NCBI GenBank assembly: GCA_910578545.1
Contig: CAJTPT010000003.1
Coordinates: 124,001-188,000, forward strand
Length of the DNA: 64,000 bases
Source: an uncultured Christensenella sp.
GTDB taxonomy: Bacteria > Bacillota > Clostridia > Christensenellales > Pumilibacteraceae
Reading direction: 5' to 3'
Made by a program: the position numbers and the translations under genes. The notes beneath the pieces were generated by a model that had not been told where the DNA came from, did not search any database, and saw nothing but the letters and a program-made list of their open reading frames with translations. Position 1 is the first letter of the stretch; each line of letters begins with the position of its first letter. Of the stretch, positions 42,603 to 49,090 are shown piece by piece.

Positions 42603-42637
42603 TTGATATTCCCGCGCGATTGTGGTATAATACGAGC
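42603..42637 (+). promoter_or_regulatory. Promoter of the MDR dehydrogenase, leaderless type
   Basis: TTGATA (42603-42608), 17 bp and TATAAT (42626-42631) are followed by six bases (ACGAGC) and ATG 42638; no RBS is present. Confidence 0.8.
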
Positions 42638-43654
42638 ATGAAAGCATATAGGATTCATGCTCCCCATACGATTAAACAGGAAGAGATGGAAGCCCTTCCG
42701 GTAGGCGAAAACTGCGTTAAGCTCAAAAATTTGATATGCGGTATCACGCCGACCGACTTGGCGGTGTACGAGGGCAGACTGCACACACAGTACCCGATTA
42801 TACCTGTCAGGCAGTGCGTCGGGTTTGTTTCCGAGGTGGGAAGCGAGGTAAGCAGCATTACGCGCGGACAACGCGTTGTTACGTATCCGCGCGCGAGCTG
42901 TCACAACTGCAAGTCATGTAAGGATAAGCACTTTTTCGAGTGCGAAAAGCCTATGTTGTTCGGCAAACAAGAGGACGGATTTTTGAGCGACTTTTCGGTC
43001 GTGTCCGCCGACGACGTGTATACCATACCGGACAGGATTTCCGATACCGAGGCGGTGTTTATAGAGCACATCGCCATATCGCTTAACGCGCTTAACAAGC
43101 TAAACGTGGAAAAGGGCGATCAGTTGGTAATTATGGGCGCGACGGTCGACGGAATAATCCTTGCTCAGCTTGCAATGTATTATCAGGCCGTACCCATTAT
43201 GGTCGACATGCACGAGGATATGTTAAAGCTCGCGCAACAGGCTGGCGTGTACTTTACGGTCAACGCCGTGGATGACGACGCGTGCAAAAAGATCCTTTCG
43301 CTCACCGGCGGACACATGGCTACCGCTTGCGCGTACCCCGTCAATTCGGGAATGCCGCTGTCCAGCGCGTGCGATTATACCGCGCGGCGGGGCAAGATAG
43401 CGGTTGTCGGTCGGCTTAGCGAGTCCGATCTTGCGTGCAACATCAACGTGCTTTTGGAAAAGAATCTCGACCTTTTGACGATCGTCGACTGCGGCAAAAA
43501 CTATCCCTCGGCAATCAATATGCTGGCTAACAAAACGGTATCGGTCGAAACGCTTTGCGACCACGTATTCAAGTTCGACGAGGTTCCCGAAATGTTTGAA
43601 AAGCTTTGCGCCGACAACGGCGACGCCTCGCTAAAGACATTGGTTAAGATTTAA
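42638..43654 (+). CDS. Medium-chain dehydrogenase/reductase, catalytic zinc site altered
   Basis: A 338-residue protein of the zinc alcohol dehydrogenase superfamily. The structural zinc site is intact (Cys 88, 91, 94 and 102 in CHNCKSC...C). At the catalytic site Cys 34 and Asp 40 fit, but the GHE motif is replaced by VRQ (Arg 58, Gln 59 in place of His-Glu). The nucleotide-binding region GATVDGIILAQLAMYYQ keeps only part of the usual GxGxxG pattern. It may use another mechanism or be non-catalytic. The promoter is of the leaderless type and the gene stands alone. Confidence 0.82.
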   Translation: MKAYRIHAPHTIKQEEMEALPVGENCVKLKNLICGITPTDLAVYEGRLHTQYPIIPVRQCVGFVSEVGSEVSSITRGQRVVTYPRASCHNCKSCKDKHFFECEKPMLFGKQEDGFLSDFSVVSADDVYTIPDRISDTEAVFIEHIAISLNALNKLNVEKGDQLVIMGATVDGIILAQLAMYYQAVPIMVDMHEDMLKLAQQAGVYFTVNAVDDDACKKILSLTGGHMATACAYPVNSGMPLSSACDYTARRGKIAVVGRLSESDLACNINVLLEKNLDLLTIVDCGKNYPSAINMLANKTVSVETLCDHVFKFDEVPEMFEKLCADNGDASLKTLVKI

Positions 43655-43656
43655 TA

Positions 43657-43785
43657 CGCGGCAGTGTACTCATTGCGTGATGCGAACTACGTGCGGCAAG
43701 TTGCCTCGGCCATGTAGATTGGTTTACACTCCCGTCGGCAACTGCCGCCTGTTGTCCGCCCGACGCGCTATTACACCGCCGAGGC
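43657..43785. repeat. Structured intergenic element R1 of the rpmE/prfA-leader family
   Basis: It starts with CGGCAGTGTACTCATTGCG, continues with TGATGCGAACTACGTGCGGC and contains TCCCGTCGG (43730-43738) and GTTGTCCGCCCGACGCGC. The ends can pair (GTGTA with TACAC, flanked by CGGC and GCCG). It is collinear with the rpmE leader at 43896-44017 and with R2 at 44336-44412. Confidence 0.65.
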
Positions 43786-43835
43786 AGGTCAATCAATCGA
43801 GAGCGCTACGAGAATATTTAATACCGTAAAAACGC

Positions 43836-43864
43836 TTGACAGCGCTAAAAAGTTGGTGTATAAT
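43836..43864 (+). promoter_or_regulatory. Promoter of rpmE
   Basis: TTGACA (43836-43841) and TATAAT (43859-43864) with a 17-bp spacer. The transcript would begin near 43871, giving a 5' leader of about 180 nt. Confidence 0.88.
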
Positions 43865-43895
43865 CAATAGGCTAACAAAAAGAGAGGGCATATTA

Positions 43896-44046
43896 GAAAG
43901 TGCTTTTATCGTCGGATACGGACTACGCTTGGCTCGGCGTTTAGGTAAAGCAGATGGGACTACAATCCCGTCGGACATTCGCCAACTGTCGTCCGTTTGC
44001 GCCGCGACTGCACTTTCGATACCTTTTATGACAAGGAGGTCATAAA
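43896..44046 (+). promoter_or_regulatory. Structured 5' leader of rpmE ending in a Shine-Dalgarno hairpin
   Basis: GAAAGTGC (43896-43903) pairs with GCACTTTC (44010-44017) to close a folded domain that contains TCCCGTCGG (43966-43974). It is followed by an 8-bp hairpin, TTTATGAC / GTCATAAA (44025-44032 / 44039-44046), whose loop is AAGGAG, the ribosome-binding sequence for ATG 44052. Leaders of rpmE in Firmicutes are known to carry L31-responsive RNA motifs; whether this one is that class cannot be tested here. The prfA leader at 46202 shares both end elements. Confidence 0.75.
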
Positions 44047-44051
44047 TAATT

Positions 44052-44264
44052 ATGAAACAAAATTTACATCCCGATTATCATGAAGTAACCGTAGAGTGCG
44101 CATGCGGCGCCAAGTTTGTTACGGGCTCTACGCAAAAGGGCGACGTAGTAAAAGTCGATATTTGCTCCAAATGCCATCCCTTCTACACGGGCAAGCAAAA
44201 GCAGGCTGAAACGGGCGGACGTATCGCACGCTTCAACGAGCGCTCGGGCAAATCCGGTAAATAG
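44052..44264 (+). CDS. rpmE: 50S ribosomal protein L31, zinc-binding form
   Basis: A 70-residue bL31 of the zinc-binding (C+) type: CACG (Cys 16 and 18) and CSKC (about 37-40) supply the ligands, and HPFYTGKQK is a conserved block. bL31 bridges the two ribosomal subunits. It has its own consensus promoter, a long structured leader with SD hairpin, and two terminators, so it is tightly and independently controlled. It opens the usual rpmE-DUF1385-prmC-prfA order of Clostridia. Confidence 0.97.
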   Translation: MKQNLHPDYHEVTVECACGAKFVTGSTQKGDVVKVDICSKCHPFYTGKQKQAETGGRIARFNERSGKSGK

Positions 44265-44274
44265 CTGTAAATCG

Positions 44275-44301
44275 ACGGCGGGCTTTTGTCCGCCGTTTTT
44301 T
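44275..44301 (+). terminator. First terminator after rpmE
   Basis: ACGGCGGG (44275-44282) pairs with TCCGCCGT (44289-44296; one G-U), followed by a T-run. Confidence 0.88.
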
Positions 44302-44306
44302 GTATT

Positions 44307-44335
44307 AATCGAAACGTAATGTTTCGATTTTTTTA
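44307..44335 (+). terminator. Second terminator after rpmE
   Basis: AATCGAAAC (44307-44315) pairs with GTTTCGATT (44321-44329), followed by TTTTT. Two stacked terminators after a ribosomal-protein gene suggest strong separation from the next unit. Confidence 0.88.
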
Positions 44336-44412
44336 TGCGACGGCGCACTCATCGCGTGATACGGATTACGTGCGGCAAGTTGTCCGTCTGACGTGCGATT
44401 GCGTCGTCGCGT
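44336..44412. repeat. Structured intergenic element R2, apparent internal-deletion form of R1
   Basis: CACTCATCGCGTGATACGG and ATTACGTGCGGCAAGTTG match R1 (43668-43703) almost base for base. After GTTG the sequence jumps to TCCGTCTGACGTGCG, corresponding to the R1 segment that follows a second GTTG. The ends pair (GCGACG...GCGCA with TGCG-TCGTCGC). It forms the upstream region of the DUF1385-prmC gene. Confidence 0.65.
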
Positions 44413-44427
44413 ATGGGTTAATATTAT

Positions 44428-46197
44428 ATGAGCAAAAAACAAAATGACAACAAATACGACACTTCCGCAAAGACCCGCCGCACATTTATAGGCGGGCAGG
44501 CGTTGATGGAAGGCGTTATGATGCGCGGCAAGACGGCAGTCGCTATGGCTGTGCGCGCCCCCGACGGCGAAATCGAGGTGCAGACCGAACGCTTAAAGCC
44601 GCAATCCAAAGCGACAAAAATCCCCATTGTGCGCGGCGTTATATCGTTTATCAGCTCGATGGTAATCGGTATAAAAACGCTGTTAAAGTCGGCGGAAATA
44701 AGCTCGCCGGAGGAAGAAATGCCGTCCAAATCGTCCACAGCGATCGCGACGTTTTTTGGTATTGTGCTTGCCGTCGGACTGTTTATCGGCTTGCCTTTTC
44801 TCGTAAAATTTCTTATAGAAAAGTATTCCGATTATCACAATATCATCGTGCTGTCGGTCATAGAGGGTTGCACTCGATTAGCATTATTTATAGCGTACCT
44901 CGCGGTTATTAGGCTTATGAAGGACATAAAACGCACTTTTATGTACCACGGCGCCGAGCACCGCACGATTAACTGCTACGAGCGCGGGTTGCCGCTTACG
45001 GTGGAAAACGTTCAGTCATGCTCGACCAAGCACAACCGTTGCGGTACTACGTTTATATTCTTTGTTGTCGTTTTTGCGATAATAGTTTATGCGTTGCTTA
45101 ACTGGCTGTTTTCGTATTTGTCGCAGTTTTCGGCGGTGTTTTCAAACAACCTGCTTGCGCTTGCTATACGCTTATTATTGTTGCCGCTGATTGCGGGCTT
45201 GTCATACGAACTGCTTCGCGGCTTGGCGATGCTGCCGGACAACAAATTTACCAACGCACTGCGCGCGCCCGGACTGGCTCTGCAAAAGCTGTCCACCTGC
45301 GTGCCCGACGACGATATGGCGGAAGTCGCGATTGCGGCGTTCAACGCCGTGCTCGAGCTTGACGAACAGCCTAACAAAAGCACGATTGACTTTTACGAGC
45401 GTTTTTTTGCAACCGAGCGGGAAGCGCTTGCCGCTAAGCTGAAGGACAATCCGCAGGACGCCGATTGGATATACTGCGATATACTCGGCAAGTCGCGCAG
45501 TGAGCTCGGCGGTGTGGAAAAGATTAAAATCGGTCAGGTAAAGAGCGCACGCGCTTACGCCGACCGCTTGCTTGACGGCGAGCCGCTTGACTACGTTTTG
45601 GGTAACAGCGAGTTTTTGGGCGTTAAGCTAAAGGTGGATAATCGCGTGCTTATCCCGCGGTTTGAAACGGAGGTGCTTGCAAATACCGTTTTGGATATGG
45701 TGAGTAAGAAAGGCGGCGAGGTCGGCGTGCTCGACCTATGCACGGGCTCGGGCTGTATCGCGGCTGTTATCGCACGCAACTCGACTGCGCAGGTTACGGC
45801 GACCGATTTATCGGATGACGCGCTTGTTGTGGCGGCAGAAAACCTTAAAGGTCTGGGCGTAACTCTCGTCAAGTCGGATATGTTCGACAAGATAGAGGGC
45901 AAGTTCGATATAATAGTGTCTAACCCGCCGTACGTACGCACGGGCGATATAGACGGGCTTATGCCCGAGGTGCTTGCTCAGCCGAGAATGGCGCTTGACG
46001 GCGGCGACGACGGTCTGAAGTTTTATCGGGTTATCGCGGAAAAGGCGGCAGAGTACTTGACGGAAAACGGTATTCTTGCCGTCGAGGTCGGTTACGACCA
46101 AGCCGACGACGTTTGCGCGTTGTTTAAGCGGATAGGCAAGTGCCGAGTGGTAAATGATTTGGACGGGGTGCAACGGATAGTCGTTTGCGAAAGATGA
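44428..46197 (+). CDS. prmC: Fusion of DUF1385 membrane protein and PrmC release-factor methyltransferase
   Basis: A 589-residue protein. Residues 1 to about 305 are a DUF1385 domain (GGQALMEGVMMRG, IPIVRGVISFISS, MYHGAEHRTINCYE, several hydrophobic helices). Residues about 310-589 are PrmC/HemK, with YVLGNSEFLGVKLKV, LIPRFETEVL, LDLCTGSGCIAAVIA (SAM site) and SNPPYVR (catalytic NPPY), which methylates Gln of the GGQ motif in RF1 and RF2. Clostridia usually encode these as adjacent genes; here no stop separates them. prfA follows. No clear RBS precedes ATG 44428. A -10-like TATTAT directly abuts the ATG, so the true start may differ. Confidence 0.9.
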   Translation: MSKKQNDNKYDTSAKTRRTFIGGQALMEGVMMRGKTAVAMAVRAPDGEIEVQTERLKPQSKATKIPIVRGVISFISSMVIGIKTLLKSAEISSPEEEMPSKSSTAIATFFGIVLAVGLFIGLPFLVKFLIEKYSDYHNIIVLSVIEGCTRLALFIAYLAVIRLMKDIKRTFMYHGAEHRTINCYERGLPLTVENVQSCSTKHNRCGTTFIFFVVVFAIIVYALLNWLFSYLSQFSAVFSNNLLALAIRLLLLPLIAGLSYELLRGLAMLPDNKFTNALRAPGLALQKLSTCVPDDDMAEVAIAAFNAVLELDEQPNKSTIDFYERFFATEREALAAKLKDNPQDADWIYCDILGKSRSELGGVEKIKIGQVKSARAYADRLLDGEPLDYVLGNSEFLGVKLKVDNRVLIPRFETEVLANTVLDMVSKKGGEVGVLDLCTGSGCIAAVIARNSTAQVTATDLSDDALVVAAENLKGLGVTLVKSDMFDKIEGKFDIIVSNPPYVRTGDIDGLMPEVLAQPRMALDGGDDGLKFYRVIAEKAAEYLTENGILAVEVGYDQADDVCALFKRIGKCRVVNDLDGVQRIVVCER

Positions 46198-46201
46198 GTT
46201 T

Positions 46202-46421
46202 GAAAGTACGTTCATCGCGTGTTAAGCCGCAAGCAAAATGCTCTCTTACAATGGCAATTTTGCGCTATGGCTCACCGAAGGTATACGGGCGTTTGGCTTG
46301 TCGGCTCGGTCATATGGATTATGTATAATGCAAGTCGAATGAAAAATAAAGGCAAATCAACCTATGGTTGTCTGACGCGCAAATGTACTTTCAAAAGCAT
46401 TTTATGACAAGGAGGTCATGG
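46202..46421 (+). promoter_or_regulatory. Structured 5' leader of prfA with the same closing stem and SD hairpin as rpmE
   Basis: GAAAGTAC (46202-46209) pairs with GTACTTTC (46385-46392). Just after the left arm comes TTCATCGCGTG, as in R1 and R2. The right arm is followed, as in rpmE, by TTTTATGACAAGGAGGTCAT, which folds as ATGAC-AAGGAG-GTCAT (46404-46408 / 46415-46419) plus two G-U pairs. A GTCTGACGCGC block (about 46371) matches other family members. The left arm begins 4 bases after the prmC stop codon. Confidence 0.72.
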
Positions 46422-46429
46422 TCATAACA

Positions 46430-47512
46430 ATGGGTGCGGAATTTAAAACGGATAAGCTCGACGCGATAGTCGAGCGGTATAAAACGCTTGAACAAAAGGT
46501 GCAAGACCCCGAAATCATAGCGGACAATAAGGCATGGGCGCAGTTGTGTCGCGAGCGCAGTGAGCTCGAGCCGATAGTAGAAAAGTACGAACAGCTCAAA
46601 AAAGCCAAGGCCGACTATGCCGACGCTATGGAAATGCAAAAGTCGGACGACGCGGAAATGGTCGCGCTCGCAAAGGAAGAGTGCGAGTCGCTTTCCGCCG
46701 CGATAGATACGCTTGTGGAAGAGCTTAAGGTCATGCTTTTACCCAAGGACCCCAACGACGGGAAAAACGCCGTGCTCGAAATCCGTCCTGCGGCGGGCGG
46801 CGAGGAAGCGGCGCTGTTTGCCGCCGAGCTTTGCCGTATGTATCGCATGTTTGCAGAGCGCAGGCGGTGGAACGTTGAGGATATTTCCATCAACCAGACC
46901 GAACTCGGCGGAATTAAGGAAGCCGTTTTCGGCATAAGCGGCAAGGACGTTTTCTCTCAGCTCAAGTTTGAAAGCGGCGTTCACCGCGTACAACGCGTGC
47001 CTGTTACCGAAACGCAGGGGCGCGTTCATACCTCTACAGTTACCGTCGCCGTTCTTCCGGAAACCGAAACGGTGGACGTTGAGATACTCGACAAGGATAT
47101 CCGTATTGACACATACCGCAGTAGCGGTGCGGGCGGTCAGCACATAAACAAAACCGACTCGGCTATACGTATAACGCATTTCCCGACGGGCATAGTCGTT
47201 ACATGTCAGGATCAGCGCAGTCAGACCAAAAACAAGGAACGCGCAATGCAGTTTTTGGCGACCAAGCTGTACGACTATTATCAAGGACAAAAGGACGAGG
47301 CGTACGCGTCGCTCCGTCGCGGACAGGTGGGAACGGGCGACCGTAGCGAACGTATTCGCACCTACAACTTTCCGCAGGGGCGAGTGACAGACCACCGCAT
47401 CGGCTTTACTCTGTACAGTATCGACGAGTTTATGAACGGCGACCTCGACAAAATGGTCGAAGCGCTTCGCATAGCCGATCAAACACGCAGACTGGAAGGG
47501 GAAGAGAATTAA
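46430..47512 (+). CDS. prfA: Peptide chain release factor 1
   Basis: A 360-residue RF1 that reads UAA and UAG stop codons. The codon-recognition tripeptide is PVT in RVPVTETQGRVHTST, and the catalytic GGQ is in SSGAGGQHINKTDSAIR. ATG 46430 is chosen over ATG 46418 because 46418 lies inside the SD hairpin and only 2 bp from GGAGG, while 46430 gives 14 bp, close to the 12 bp seen for rpmE. The substrate Gln of PrmC, encoded just upstream, is in the GGQ motif. Confidence 0.95.
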   Translation: MGAEFKTDKLDAIVERYKTLEQKVQDPEIIADNKAWAQLCRERSELEPIVEKYEQLKKAKADYADAMEMQKSDDAEMVALAKEECESLSAAIDTLVEELKVMLLPKDPNDGKNAVLEIRPAAGGEEAALFAAELCRMYRMFAERRRWNVEDISINQTELGGIKEAVFGISGKDVFSQLKFESGVHRVQRVPVTETQGRVHTSTVTVAVLPETETVDVEILDKDIRIDTYRSSGAGGQHINKTDSAIRITHFPTGIVVTCQDQRSQTKNKERAMQFLATKLYDYYQGQKDEAYASLRRGQVGTGDRSERIRTYNFPQGRVTDHRIGFTLYSIDEFMNGDLDKMVEALRIADQTRRLEGEEN

Positions 47513-47538
47513 TAATTAATAATTAAGAATTCGGAATC
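47508..47538. repeat. TAATTAAGAATTCGGAAT dispersed repeat
   Basis: A further copy of the short GTAATTCGGAATT-type family, directly after prfA and overlapping its stop region. Confidence 0.4.
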
Positions 47539-47815
47539 AGAGTCGGGCTTAGGCTCGGCTTTTCTTTTGGGACTACACTATGTAACCGCGCGATTATTCG
47601 GTGGGTAAAAAATGCTCAGGATACCTGCGGCGCTATGTAGGACAAGCATGGTTGTAAGGTGCGTTTTTTGTCATCCCGAACGCAGTGAAGGATCTCACCG
47701 CCTATTGCGCGGTTCGTTCGGTTGTGTCTCACTTTGTAAATGTGAGATTCTTCGCTTATCGAAATTACGAATAGCGCCTAAAATCCTATCATAAAAAACT
47801 TTAAGAAATTTTTCA
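47539..47815. repeat. Intergenic tract with a CATCCCGAACGCAGTGAAGGATCTC-type repeat
   Basis: The left half (TCATCCCGAACGCAGTGAAG, from 47671) and right half (GTGAGATTCTTCGCTTATCGA, from about 47741) form a partly inverted pair around GATCTCAC / GTGAGATTC. Similar repeats are widespread in unrelated genomes and are often misread as short proteins. Related halves occur at 10060-10169. No gene is supported here. Confidence 0.5.
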
Positions 47816-47823
47816 AATACTAT

Positions 47824-47852
47824 TGACAAAGCCGCGTATATATGTTATAACA
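47824..47852 (+). promoter_or_regulatory. Promoter of the LacI-family regulator gene
   Basis: TTGACA (47824-47829) and TATAAC (47847-47852) are spaced by 17 bp. The first operator begins right after the -10 box. Confidence 0.82.
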
Positions 47853-47856
47853 AGCA

Positions 47857-47870
47857 TGTTAACGATAACT
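47857..47870. promoter_or_regulatory. LacI-type operator O1
   Basis: TGTTAACGATAACT has GTTA and TAAC inverted half-sites around ACGA. It covers the transcription start region of the regulator promoter, so binding should block initiation. Confidence 0.78.
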
Positions 47871-47913
47871 TATATGGGGTCGATACAAGTACAATATATT
47901 TGCTCGCAACAAT

Positions 47914-47929
47914 ATGTTAACGATAACCT
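47914..47929. promoter_or_regulatory. LacI-type operator O2
   Basis: ATGTTAACGATAACCT repeats O1 with the same 13-base core, about 58 bp downstream. Two operators in the leader allow looping or a roadblock. Confidence 0.78.
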
Positions 47930-48034
47930 ATTTAAAATGAAGGTTTTCACTCACACAACGGCATTGCTTTTTTACTCGTGATTTCTGACAAAACGCCGTT
48001 TCCAATCCGCAAAGGCGAGGGCAAAAGGGCAAAT

Positions 48035-49006
48035 ATGGCGGCAAAAAAGACCACTATAAAAGAGGTTGCGGCGGCGGCAAACGTTACGGCTCAAACTGTA
48101 TCTCGTGTGTTCCGTCAAAACGGATACGTATCTGCGGAAACACGCGAGAGGGTTCTTGAGGTCGCGAGCCGTTTAAATTACGTACCAAACCGATTTGCGG
48201 CGTCGCTTCGTACCGGAAATGCCAAGAGCATAGCGGTTATATTCGACAGTCTTAAAAACTTTTACTTTGCCGTAATGATAGATTACATACAGCGCGCGGC
48301 GCAGGAGCGCGAGTACGGATTGCAGACCATACTCGTTAATTCGCATACCGTGACGGAAAGTATTTACCGCGACGCGATAAGCGTCGGGGTTACTGCCGTT
48401 ATAAGTTTTTTGGAAGTTGAGCCCGAGGTTTCGGACAGCGTCAACAATTTTGGCGTGCCAATTATGGTATTCGGGCGGCGTACGGACTATAAAGAGATAG
48501 ATTACATAACCACCGACGACGTGGGCGGCGGACGATTGGTTGCCGAGCGGCTTATTGCGCGCGGTTGTAAATCGTTTTTGTACATGTCGGAAAGCTTCGG
48601 CATGAGCTGTGTGCGCGACAGGTACGAGGGATTTTCGTCAACGCTTGCCGAACACGGCTTTACTTCGGGAATAATAGATTGCGGCGGCGGAGCGCAACAC
48701 CTACTCGGCGACTATGTAAGCAAAAACGGACTGCCCGACGCGATTTTTTGCTTTAGCGATATGACGGCGTTCGGCGTGCTTAACGAGCTCAAAAAGTACG
48801 ATGGCGGCGAGAATACGCTAGTCATAGGCTACGACGATATTTCATCCGACGTGGTATTGCCGGTAGACCTTACGTCCGTGGGCATAGATAAAGGCGCGTA
48901 CGTCAAGCACATGATTTCGCGCATACTGGATAAGGCTGAAAGCGGCTCTACCGAGAGGATAGCCGAAAAAGCCGAGGTTAGGTTGCATATAGGCGACACG
49001 GCATGA
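48035..49006 (+). CDS. LacI-family transcriptional regulator of the polysaccharide locus
   Basis: A 323-residue regulator starting at ATG 48035; an in-frame GTG at 47978 would add 19 residues of poor quality. The N-terminal helix-turn-helix is typical: TIKEVAAAANVTAQTVSRVFRQ followed by the hinge region NYVPNRFAASLRTG. The periplasmic-binding-protein-like sugar sensor has the usual blocks FGRRTDY, YITTDDVGGGRLVAERL and the C-terminal VIGYDDISSD. Two GTTA-ACGA-TAAC operators in its own leader suggest autoregulation; it probably also controls the lipoprotein, GH43 and transporter genes downstream. Confidence 0.92.
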   Translation: MAAKKTTIKEVAAAANVTAQTVSRVFRQNGYVSAETRERVLEVASRLNYVPNRFAASLRTGNAKSIAVIFDSLKNFYFAVMIDYIQRAAQEREYGLQTILVNSHTVTESIYRDAISVGVTAVISFLEVEPEVSDSVNNFGVPIMVFGRRTDYKEIDYITTDDVGGGRLVAERLIARGCKSFLYMSESFGMSCVRDRYEGFSSTLAEHGFTSGIIDCGGGAQHLLGDYVSKNGLPDAIFCFSDMTAFGVLNELKKYDGGENTLVIGYDDISSDVVLPVDLTSVGIDKGAYVKHMISRILDKAESGSTERIAEKAEVRLHIGDTA

Positions 49007-49090
49007 TATCGGCGCATGTCTTGTAGCCTTAGCTTCGGCGCATAAATGCGCTGTTGATTTAAAATCAAATATGTGTAAGGAGGATAACAC

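Noticed and set aside
43657..43785. R1 as a tRNA or tmRNA gene
   Set aside because: No T-arm GTTCRA motif, anticodon arm or CCA end fits; the sequence aligns with the leaders of rpmE and prfA instead.
47612..47794. 60-codon open frame within the CATCCCGAACGCAGTGAAGG repeat
   Set aside because: This repeat is often misannotated as a protein; there is no RBS and the frame follows the repeat boundaries.
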